Source: Myroides odoratimimus (GTDB lineage: Bacteria; Bacteroidota; Bacteroidia; Flavobacteriales; Flavobacteriaceae). From it: a stretch of 32,524 nucleotides of DNA. Below are positions 26,201 through 32,524 of the stretch, one piece after another. Below the pieces are notes generated by a model, which saw nothing but the letters and a program-made list of their open reading frames with translations, made no database searches and was not told where the DNA came from. The DNA is taken from NCBI RefSeq assembly GCF_030326305.1, contig NZ_JACAKB010000032.1, positions 1 to 32,524 on the forward strand, read 5' to 3'. The translations under genes were made by a program, and so were the position numbers. Every line of letters begins with the position of its first letter. Position 1 is the stretch's first letter.

Positions 26201-28493
26201 GGATGTAATTAGCAACTTTGAGACTATTATCAACAACACTGATGTTCAAGAGGTTTTAAATAAGATCATTAAAACAGTAGGCGGAAATGTTTACTATGAT
26301 GGCAATTCTTTTACATATGTAAATGAAGATGGCGATACTGTTAGTTTGAATATCTCAGCTGTAGTAAAGGCCAATGAGACTATAACTACTTTAGTAAAAG
26401 ATGCAGCAGGTAACGGCAAGTACACATATACTAATGAGGCAGGAACAACAGCTTTAATTGATGTTCAAGCGGATGTAATTAGCAACTTTGAGACTATTAT
26501 CAACAACACCGATGTTCAAGAGGTTTTAAATAAGATCATTAAAACAGTAGGCGGAAATGTTTACTATGATGGCAGTTCTTTTACATATGTAAATGAAGAT
26601 GGCGATACTGTTAGTTTGAATATCTCAGCTGTAGTTAAAGCCAATGAGACTATAACTACTTTAGTAAAAGATGCAGCAGGTAACGGCAAGTACACATATA
26701 CTAATGAGGCAGGAACAACAGCTTTAATTGATGTTCAAGCGGATGTAATTAGCAACTTTGAGACTATTATCAACAACAAAGATGTTCAAGAGGTTTTAAA
26801 TAAGATCATTAAAACAGTAGGCGGAAATGTTTACTATGATGGCAGTTCTTTTACATATGTAAATGAAGATGGCGATACTGTTAGTTTGAATATCTCAGCT
26901 GTAGTAAAGGCCAATGAGACTATAACTACTTTAGTAAAAGATGCAGCAGGTAACGGCAAGTACACATATACTAATGAGGCAGGAACAACAGCTTTAATTG
27001 ATGTTCAAGGGGATGTAATTAGCAACTTTGAGACTATTATCAACAACACTGATGTTCAAGAGGTTTTAAATAAGATCATCAAAACAGTAGGCGGAAATGT
27101 TTACTACGATGGCAATTCTTTTACATATGTAAATGAAGATGGCGATACTGTTAGTTTGAATATCTCAGCTGTAGTAAAGGCCAATGAGACTATAACTACT
27201 TTAGTTAAAGATGCAGCAGGTAACGGCAAGTACACATATACTAATGAGGCAGGAGCAACAGCTTTAATTGATGTTCAAGCGGATGTAATTAGCAACTTTG
27301 AGACTATTATCAACAACACTGATGTTCAAGAGGTTTTAAATAAGATCATTAAAACAGTAGGCGGAAATGTTTACTATGATGGCAATTCTTTTACATATGT
27401 AAATGAAGATGGCGATACTGTTAGTTTGAATATCTCAGCTGTAGTTAAAGCCAATGAGACTATAACTACTTTAGTTAATGTTGATGATGTATTTACTTAT
27501 ACAAGTGAAAATAATACAACAACGAATATCAATATTCCAAGTCTAGTAAAAAGTCATGAAACTTTGACAACATTAGAAAATGTAAAAACACAAGAAACTG
27601 AAGAAAGTGGTGAAATTATTGACATTTATACATTAACATATAAAGATGAAAATGGGAATTTGAACCCTATTGATATCAAAGTATTGGTTAAGGGAAGCGA
27701 AACACTTACAACTTTAGTTTACGATCCTATAGCTCATGTTTTAACCTATACTAATGAAAAGGGAGAACAAACAAACTTAAAATTAACCGATTTAGTTGGA
27801 GATGGAGAGTCATTAACTAAGTTAGAGTTTGATGCAAATACAAATTCTCTATTGTATACTGATGAAAAACAAATTGTTCATACAATTGATTTAGAAACAA
27901 TAAATAAACATCCTTGGTATGATTCTAAAACACATAAAGTAGCAACATCTAATACATCTGATATATATACAAGAGGTTGGGTAGGAATAGGTTTTACAGA
28001 ACCTTCTGATGCACCAAATGAAAAATTGAGAGTCAATGGAAGTATAACAGCTGTTAATAGTTATTATGCTGATTATGTATTTGAAAACTATTTTGATGGT
28101 TATTCAAAACTTAAATATGATTATAAGTTTAAGGAATTAGATGTTATAGCGGAATTTATTGAGAAAAATCGTCATTTACCTGGTATAACTCCGATTCATG
28201 AACTAAAGAAAACAGAAGAAGGTTATGCAATTAATGTTTCTGAGCTTTCTATACAACTTTTAGAGAAAACAGAAGAGCTGTATTTGCATATGATTGAACA
28301 AAATAAAGAGTTAGAGCAGAAAGAAGCAAGGATAAAAGAGTTAGAGGCTTTAAATCTTGAAGTGTTAAAAAAGATTAATGTTTTAGAGGAAAAGGAAACT
28401 AAAATAAATGAATTAGAGATGATAAATGTGAAATTTTATCAAAAATTAGAACAATTAGAAAAGGAATTGTTGGATTTGAAAAATAAAAACTAA
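23277..28493 (+). CDS. Giant exported repeat protein, putative coiled-coil surface fibre
   Basis: This 1738-residue precursor has a signal peptide (MKKKWILLSVFCTSAISYAQ), then the shared head (VGIGTATPNLSAQLEI, LLVYNITN, GYYYWKKDSW). Residues ~142-1401 are 14 tandem units of 90 residues. Each unit has two beta modules (LVKDAAGNGKYTYTNEAG and GGNVYYDGNSFTYVNEDGD) joined by a helical piece (ISNFETIINNTDVQEVLNK). About 140 residues of degenerate 35-45-residue modules (SETLTTL...YTNE) follow. Next is the flavobacterial tail segment ADYVFENYF...FIEKNRHLPGITP (from ~1598) and a ~90-residue terminal coiled coil. The head-stalk-coiled-coil layout recalls trimeric fibres such as phage tail fibres. No T9SS domain, lipobox or membrane anchor is seen, so attachment is unexplained. 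Codons 2-4 form an A9 run (23280-23288) that could slip. Adhesion is inference. Confidence 0.85.
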   Translation: MKKKWILLSVFCTSAISYAQVGIGTATPNLSAQLEISSDKRGMLIPQVPLKSLKDNTTISNGNVESLLVYNITNNEQLKPGYYYWKKDSWTRLLTEHDDLSIDRLNSRFVVEDKVLVLYDTRGHYVTIDIDKLNILTTLVKDAAGNGKYTYKNEAGTEFVIDVQADVISNFETIINNTDVQEVLNKIIKTVGGNVYYDGNSFTYVNKDGDTVSLNISAVVKANETITTLVKDAAGNGKYTYTNEAGTTALIDVQGDVISNFETIINNTDVQEVLNKIIKTVGGNVYYDGSSFTYVNEDGDTVSLNISAVVKANETITTLVKDAAGNGKYTYTNEAGTTALIDVQADVISNFETIINNKDVQEVLNKIIKTVGGNVYYDGNSFTYVNEDGDTVSLNISAVVKANETITTLVKDAAGNGKYTYKNEAGTEFVIDVQADVISNFETIINNTDVQEVLNKIIKTVGGNVYYDGNSFTYVNKDGDTVSLNISAVVKANETITTLVKDAAGNGKYTYTNEAGTTALIDVQADVISNFETIINNKDVQEVLNKIIKTVGGNVYYDGNSFTYVNKDGDTVSLNISAVVKANETITTLVKDAAGNGKYTYTNEAGTTALIDVQGDVISNFETIINNTDVQEVLNKIIKTVGGNVYYDGNSFTYVNKDGDTVSLNISAVVKANETITTLVKDAAGNGKYTYTNEAGATALIDVQGDVISNFETIINNKDVQEVLNKIIKTVGGNVYYDGSSFTYVNEDGDTVSLNISAVVKANETITTLVKDAAGNGKYTYTNEAGATALIDVQGDVISNFETIINNKDVQEVLNKIIKTVGGNVYYDGNSFTYVNEDGDTVSLNISAVVKANETITTLVKDAAGNGKYTYTNEAGTTALIDVQGDVISNFETIINNTDVQEVLNKIIKTVGGNVYYDGNSFTYVNEDGDTVSLNISAVVKANETITTLVKDAAGNGKYTYTNEAGTTALIDVQGDVISNFETIINNTDVQEVLNKIIKTVGGNVYYDGNSFTYVNEDGDTVSLNISAVVKANETITTLVKDAAGNGKYTYTNEAGTTALIDVQADVISNFETIINNTDVQEVLNKIIKTVGGNVYYDGSSFTYVNEDGDTVSLNISAVVKANETITTLVKDAAGNGKYTYTNEAGTTALIDVQADVISNFETIINNKDVQEVLNKIIKTVGGNVYYDGSSFTYVNEDGDTVSLNISAVVKANETITTLVKDAAGNGKYTYTNEAGTTALIDVQGDVISNFETIINNTDVQEVLNKIIKTVGGNVYYDGNSFTYVNEDGDTVSLNISAVVKANETITTLVKDAAGNGKYTYTNEAGATALIDVQADVISNFETIINNTDVQEVLNKIIKTVGGNVYYDGNSFTYVNEDGDTVSLNISAVVKANETITTLVNVDDVFTYTSENNTTTNINIPSLVKSHETLTTLENVKTQETEESGEIIDIYTLTYKDENGNLNPIDIKVLVKGSETLTTLVYDPIAHVLTYTNEKGEQTNLKLTDLVGDGESLTKLEFDANTNSLLYTDEKQIVHTIDLETINKHPWYDSKTHKVATSNTSDIYTRGWVGIGFTEPSDAPNEKLRVNGSITAVNSYYADYVFENYFDGYSKLKYDYKFKELDVIAEFIEKNRHLPGITPIHELKKTEEGYAINVSELSIQLLEKTEELYLHMIEQNKELEQKEARIKELEALNLEVLKKINVLEEKETKINELEMINVKFYQKLEQLEKELLDLKNKN
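23701..27480 (+). repeat. 14 tandem 270-bp repeats
   Basis: Exactly 14 contiguous units of 270 bp (14 x 270 = 3780 bp), each starting ATGCAGCAGG (23701, 23971, 24241 ... 27211), with no length variation. Units differ only at a few recurrent sites: TEFV/TTAL/ATAL, QGD/QAD, NTD/NKD, GNS/GSS, NED/NKD, plus a few synonymous changes. Units 1 and 4 encode the same variant (KNEAGTEFV). Variants are shuffled between units, as expected from repeated recombination or conversion. Confidence 0.98.
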
Positions 28494-28534
28494 ATTTTTA
28501 GATTATGAGTTATAATACCACTATATATAGAAAT

Positions 28535-30904
28535 ATGAAATATAAGCTTTCATTGTTATTGATATTTCTTTTTACAGCTTTTTCAAGTTTAGCTCAACCC
28601 CATATGACTAAAATTAAAGATGGGACAATATCAGGTACAAGTGCCACTCCTAATCCAGGGGTTGTATTAGAGTTAGAGAGTGTTAATAAAGGTTTTTTAG
28701 CCCCTCGTTTAACAACGCAACAAAGAGATGCAATAACTGTAGCGAATCGAACCGATGGTTTATTGATTTACAATAGAACAACAGGGTGTTTTAATTATTG
28801 GAGTACAGCTCAAGATACATGGTTGAGTTTATGTGGGACACCGCCACCGGCTGTATTTGAAGTAACACAATGTTCCTCAATAAAAGTAAATGGAAACTTT
28901 AAACAAGGAGAGTTTTTGAATTCTTCAAACTTTTTGACGATACCTGTAACAGTAACTCAAGCAGGAACTTATGAATTAACAGCCACAACAGAGAACGGAT
29001 ATTATTTTACAACTAGTGGAACATTTCCTAGTGTAGGTACATATAATCTTATTCTTCCTGGAATTGGTACTCCTAATAATGGTTATGACACAGGAAATCA
29101 AGGTGATAAATTAACTATTTTACTAAATAATGGACAGAGTAACTGTGAGACATTTATTTTTGTAGAAAGAGCTAATGTTAATTATAGTATACTATGTCCA
29201 CAGACCTCTATTGAAGGAGTTTATATGATTGGACAAAGATTGACTAATACACATAAATTAGTTTTAAAAGTTAATGTTATTTCTGTTGGATATTGGAGTA
29301 TAACAACCAATACAAGTAATGGTTATTCTTTTAGAGGAACTGGTAATTTTACAGAGACAGGAGAGCAGACCGTAGAGTTGTTAGGAACAGGAACACCTAT
29401 TAGTTCAGGGACTAATTCGTTTACTTTTACAACCAATTCAGATCAGATGTCAGCTGCTTGTACAGTAGATGTTACAGTACAGCCAATTAAATATGGGGTT
29501 GATTGTTCCCAAGTAATTATAGCAGGAGTTTATAAGCAGGATGAGGCTGTGACTTCATTAAATACTGTAACTATTAAAGTAGATGTTCAAGCAACTGGTG
29601 AGACTAGTATAAGTACTAATACTGTTGCGGGAATTCATTTTACTTCTGGACCTTTATCTTTTGATAGTATTGGAGTAAGAGATGTTGTATTAACAGCAGT
29701 TGGTACACCAACTACTCCGGGAGATCATACTTTTACTTTAGAATCAGCTAATGGAATGATATCAGCTTGTTCTTTTAATGTAAAAGTAGATGCTCAACCA
29801 GTAGCCTATAATTTAATGTGTTCATCTATTAAAGTAGAGGGATCATATGCACCAAATATTGCAATGAATGCTGATAATAAAATGTTATTAAGTGTTAATG
29901 TTCAATATCCAGGTACTTATTCTATTTCTACCAATACGGTTAATGGCGTAACATTCTCTGCAAGTGGTACTTTTACAATAACAGGTACGCAAGAAGTTGT
30001 TTTAACCGCTACAGGAACTCCAGTTACGGGAGGAATTCATCGCTACACTATAACAACAAATAGTTCAGTAGGAGCGAATACGTGTAATAGAAATATTGAA
30101 TATTTATATCGAAAAATGAATATTCTTGGTCTTGGAGGTGGTGCCTACCAACCTGCAACAGCAAGTGGATCTGAAGCATCAAGAGCAATTCCACAAGCTT
30201 TAGGTAATTTTGGGCCTAATGGAACTGTAAAGATGGAAGGTATAACGATTTTTAATGGAGGAACTGGACAAGGAAATACCTTAAAGAACAACATTAATAG
30301 TAATAAAATTGACATAGTTGTTATTGGATATAATTATCAACCTGATGCTAATTCTATAACTGTATTAGAAAATTTTGTAAAAAATAAAAAAGGAGTATTG
30401 ATTCATTCACAAGAAAATGGCGCAACTTCTACAAGAGATTTGATAAATGCGATTGCTTTTTCAGCTAATACTGCAGCGTCAGGAACTGGACAAACTTATA
30501 TAAATCCAATTTTAAATGTAGATGATCCAATTTTAAATGGACCATTTGGAGATGTAAGGGGGAAAAATACAGGAAGTGATGTAAATAACTCTTATTATGT
30601 TACAGGGTACTCAATTGAATTCCAAAGTTTTATTCACCAAGAAGGTAATACAACTCGTTCATGGTTTTTAAAGCATAATTCTCTAGGTTATGTATATATA
30701 GGCGATTCTGGATGGACAGCAGGAAGCGCGAGTAATAATTCAACTACAATCTGGCCAGCGGCTATAACATCAGGAGGTACGCCAATCTCTAAATCTTATA
30801 ATGGAGGTGTAACTGTATTTAATAGTCTATTGTATGCCAATACATTGACCTGGGCAATTAAATATGCTCAAGAGAATACAAATGTAAATTACCAAATTCC
30901 TTAA
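28535..30904 (+). CDS. Exported protein with head, four Ig-like repeats and a C-terminal alpha/beta-like domain
   Basis: This 789-residue precursor has a signal peptide (MKYKLSLLLIFLFTAFSSLAQ) and the shared head (ATPNPGVVLELESVNKG, LLIYNRTTGCFNYW). Four repeats of 103-108 residues begin at Cys113, Cys221, Cys324 and Cys429. Each has C....I.G.Y......, TNT.NG..F and a closing GTP..G pattern, like Ig-like beta domains of surface proteins. From residue 528 a different domain begins NILGLGGGAYQPA and contains IDIVVIGYNYQPDANSITVL and KKGVLIHSQEN. This looks like a ThuA/class I amidotransferase-type alpha/beta fold, but I am unsure. An in-frame ATG at 28505 adds ten residues; 28535 gives the better signal peptide. 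The gene follows the giant repeat gene by about 40 bp, so they are probably one operon. No T9SS signal is recognised at the end (NVNYQIP). Confidence 0.82.
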   Translation: MKYKLSLLLIFLFTAFSSLAQPHMTKIKDGTISGTSATPNPGVVLELESVNKGFLAPRLTTQQRDAITVANRTDGLLIYNRTTGCFNYWSTAQDTWLSLCGTPPPAVFEVTQCSSIKVNGNFKQGEFLNSSNFLTIPVTVTQAGTYELTATTENGYYFTTSGTFPSVGTYNLILPGIGTPNNGYDTGNQGDKLTILLNNGQSNCETFIFVERANVNYSILCPQTSIEGVYMIGQRLTNTHKLVLKVNVISVGYWSITTNTSNGYSFRGTGNFTETGEQTVELLGTGTPISSGTNSFTFTTNSDQMSAACTVDVTVQPIKYGVDCSQVIIAGVYKQDEAVTSLNTVTIKVDVQATGETSISTNTVAGIHFTSGPLSFDSIGVRDVVLTAVGTPTTPGDHTFTLESANGMISACSFNVKVDAQPVAYNLMCSSIKVEGSYAPNIAMNADNKMLLSVNVQYPGTYSISTNTVNGVTFSASGTFTITGTQEVVLTATGTPVTGGIHRYTITTNSSVGANTCNRNIEYLYRKMNILGLGGGAYQPATASGSEASRAIPQALGNFGPNGTVKMEGITIFNGGTGQGNTLKNNINSNKIDIVVIGYNYQPDANSITVLENFVKNKKGVLIHSQENGATSTRDLINAIAFSANTAASGTGQTYINPILNVDDPILNGPFGDVRGKNTGSDVNNSYYVTGYSIEFQSFIHQEGNTTRSWFLKHNSLGYVYIGDSGWTAGSASNNSTTIWPAAITSGGTPISKSYNGGVTVFNSLLYANTLTWAIKYAQENTNVNYQIP

Positions 30905-30920
30905 AATTAAAAATGGAAAA

Positions 30921-30954
30921 AAAAGCTACTTAGTTTTAAACTAAGTAGCTTTTT
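30921..30954 (+). terminator. Strong terminator after the repeat-protein operon
   Basis: AGCTACTTAG (30924-30933) pairs perfectly with CTAAGTAGCT (30941-30950); flanking A and T runs extend the stem and give the T tail. It ends the transcript that includes the giant repeat gene and the Ig-like gene. Confidence 0.9.
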
Positions 30955-31508
30955 AATTAATTAAAAAGTTTTAATCTAGGCCGAAGGGGCTATAGATAGT
31001 TAGGGCTTCTTATTAGCCTTGTTTTGTTGCTTTTTAGTAATTGAATAGTTTCATTTTGTCATATCTAATAGATAGTTTGTTAGCTATAAAAGATTCTCCG
31101 ATATAGAAATATCTTAATATAATAATAAGTTTAATTCCAGTTATAGATAGTAATTCACTAAGCTTAATCCTAATAATAAAAGATTTGATAAGCTTTAAAA
31201 GTAATAATGCTTATGAGATAATTTTGTGTTAGAATTATTTCATATGTGTTTAGATGTACTCGACTAAATTACAAATCATTTAAAATGATTTGCTTAACTC
31301 TAGCTTTAGATTCTTGTTTAATCGTTAACTTTTTATTTAGGTATTAGTTTGGCATAATATTTGTGTTTTTTATAAAAAGGAAGTGTGTTTTTAGAATTAT
31401 TAAGACTTAAAAAAGAATTTATTCTTGGTGTTAGTTTCTATAAGTATAATAAACTTTCTTGTTATTAAGATTTAGTTTGTAAAAAAGAATTATAAAATAG
31501 AATAATTT
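30955..31508. other. Spacer upstream of the last repeat gene
   Basis: No gene is seen in 554 bp. The one striking element is the 21-bp palindrome at 31272-31292. Near-matches to a -7 element (TAATATTTG at about 31355) have the wrong internal spacing, so I do not call a promoter. Confidence 0.5.
31272..31292. promoter_or_regulatory. 21-bp perfect palindrome
   Basis: CAAATCATTT-A-AAATGATTTG has 10-bp perfect arms around one central base, about 216 bp before the ATG at 31509. The single-base centre suits a protein-binding site better than an RNA hairpin. Its role is unknown. Confidence 0.4.
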
Positions 31509-32524
31509 ATGAAAAGAAAAGTACTACCTCTATCACTTCTATTTATGTCAAGTTTCGCAATGGCACAAGTAGGAATAGGTACAAGAACTCCGGATAAGTC
31601 TGCGATGCTTGAAGTGTTAGCTCCTATAGATGATTTAAAAGGAGTTTTGATACCAAGAATACCTTTAACAACATTAACGGATAATTCTTTTGTTAATAAT
31701 GGAAACGTAACTAATAGTCTATTAGTTTTTAATACTACTGAAAATAAAGAGCTTAAACCGGGGTATTATTATTGGTTTAAGAATAGTTGGGTACGTATAA
31801 TAACAGATCAAGACGATATTTATAGCAATGTTTTTAAAAATGAAGAACTTGCGGTAAATGACACTAATCAAACACTTTATTTAAAAGATTCTAATCAGAA
31901 TATTGTATCTGTTCCATTAAAAGATATTAATATATTAACGGATTTAGTAAATCAAGGTAGTGGAAAGTACATATATACAGCAGAGGATGGTAGTCAAACC
32001 ACTATCGATGTTGTAGGTGATGTTATTAATAATTTTGATGAGATAATTGAAAACAAAGAAGTTCAAGAGACTCTAAATCAATATTTCAACAATTCTCTTC
32101 CCTTAGGAAACGTAACCTATGTAGAGGAAAATGGAGTTTTTGTATTTAAATACTTAGACTCAAAAGGAGAGAATCAAGTAATTGATATTTCTGAAATTGT
32201 CAGATCATTTGAGACCGTAACCACTATTGTTCCATTACAAGACAATGGTGTTAATACAGGTCAGTATATCTATACAAACGAAGCGAATAGTAAGGTTACT
32301 ATCGATGTTGTAGGCGATGTTATTAATAATTTTGATGAGATAATTGAAAACAAAGAAGTTCAAGAGACTCTAAATCAATATTTCAACAATGCTCTTCCCT
32401 TAGGAAACGTAACCTATGTAGAGGAAAATGGAGTTTTTGTATTTAAATACTTAGACTCAAAAGGAGAGAATCAAGTAATTGATATTTCTGAAATTGTCAG
32501 ATCATTTGAGACCGTAACCACTAT
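31509..32524 (+). CDS. 5' part of a second repeat-bearing surface protein (runs off the window)
   Basis: An open frame begins at the ATG at 31509 and stays open for 338 codons to the end of the window, so the gene is partial at its 3' end. It encodes a signal peptide (MKRKVLPLSLLFMSSFAMAQ), the shared head (VGIGTRTPDKSAMLEV, KGVLIPRIPLTTL, LLVFNTTENKELKPGYYYW) and then repeats. The units follow the giant protein's plan: YIYTNEA...IDVVGDVINNFDEIIE...VQETLNQYF...GNVTYVEENG...VIDISEIVRSFETV. Head and repeat homology show that it is a paralogue of the 1738-residue protein. Its full length and C-terminal end cannot be seen. A surface-fibre role is inference, as for its relatives. Confidence 0.85.
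   Translation, partial: MKRKVLPLSLLFMSSFAMAQVGIGTRTPDKSAMLEVLAPIDDLKGVLIPRIPLTTLTDNSFVNNGNVTNSLLVFNTTENKELKPGYYYWFKNSWVRIITDQDDIYSNVFKNEELAVNDTNQTLYLKDSNQNIVSVPLKDINILTDLVNQGSGKYIYTAEDGSQTTIDVVGDVINNFDEIIENKEVQETLNQYFNNSLPLGNVTYVEENGVFVFKYLDSKGENQVIDISEIVRSFETVTTIVPLQDNGVNTGQYIYTNEANSKVTIDVVGDVINNFDEIIENKEVQETLNQYFNNALPLGNVTYVEENGVFVFKYLDSKGENQVIDISEIVRSFETVTT
31938..32524 (+). repeat. Start of a tandem array of about 297-bp units
   Basis: ACTATCGATGTTGTAGG recurs at 32001 and 32298, a period of 297 bp (99 codons). Over the ~227 bp comparable before the window ends I see only two differences (GGT/GGC and TCT/GCT). The first unit is about five codons shorter at its left edge. The array continues beyond the window. 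Confidence 0.85.

Noticed and set aside
23701-27480. CRISPR array
   Set aside because: The repeats are 270 bp, contiguous, without unique spacers, and lie in one open reading frame.
23277-28493. Trimeric autotransporter adhesin (YadA type)
   Set aside because: The head-stalk-coiled-coil layout is similar, but there is no C-terminal outer-membrane anchor barrel, so the name is not justified.

Overview
The window comes from a low-GC member of the Bacteroidota, most likely a Flavobacteriaceae bacterium; a Myroides-like genome is my guess and is not proven. The evidence is the A+T-rich spacers, TAnnTTTG-type -7 promoter elements, no obvious Shine-Dalgarno sequences, lipoproteins with acidic residues after the lipid Cys, a type IX secretion (T9SS) type B C-terminal domain, and many exported proteins that begin with the flavobacterial 'VGIGT..P..SA.LEI...KG.L.PR' head.

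Layout. (1) 1-5346: about 1.1 kb of gene-poor leader, then a three-gene operon of exported modular proteins (1152, 2788, 4448). The first two share a 1.14-kb block that is essentially identical. (2) 5347-7060: a decayed zone with an insertion-sequence (IS) end fragment, an N-terminally truncated PHP-type phosphodiesterase and a small lipoprotein gene. (3) 7077-15666, all minus strand: a copper/silver efflux locus. It encodes a Met/Cys-rich exported protein, a CusA-type RND pump, a CusC-type outer-membrane channel with a Met-rich insert, a CusB-type adaptor carrying metal-binding modules at both ends, and a DUF3347 lipoprotein. No regulator gene is visible. (4) 16067-16768: aquaporin Z. (5) 16769-18236: a gene-poor stretch with an orphan terminator and a second IS end fragment, inverted relative to the first. 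(6) 18237-20662: an outer-membrane beta-barrel protein and an S41-type protease lipoprotein, 14 bp apart. (7) 21649-32524: a surface-protein cluster. It holds a T9SS type B protein, a 1738-residue protein with 14 tandem units of exactly 270 bp, a protein with four Ig-like repeats, and the 5' part of another repeat protein that runs off the window with 297-bp units.

The most interesting content is the family of six exported proteins (1152, 2788, 4448, 23277, 28535, 31509) that share an N-terminal head but carry different repeat bodies and ends. The repeats look recently homogenised: a 1.14-kb block shared by neighbouring genes, and a 14-unit array whose variant sites are shuffled between units. 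This suggests a recombining, length-variable surface-fibre system. The function of these proteins (adhesion, biofilm or other surface role) is inference.
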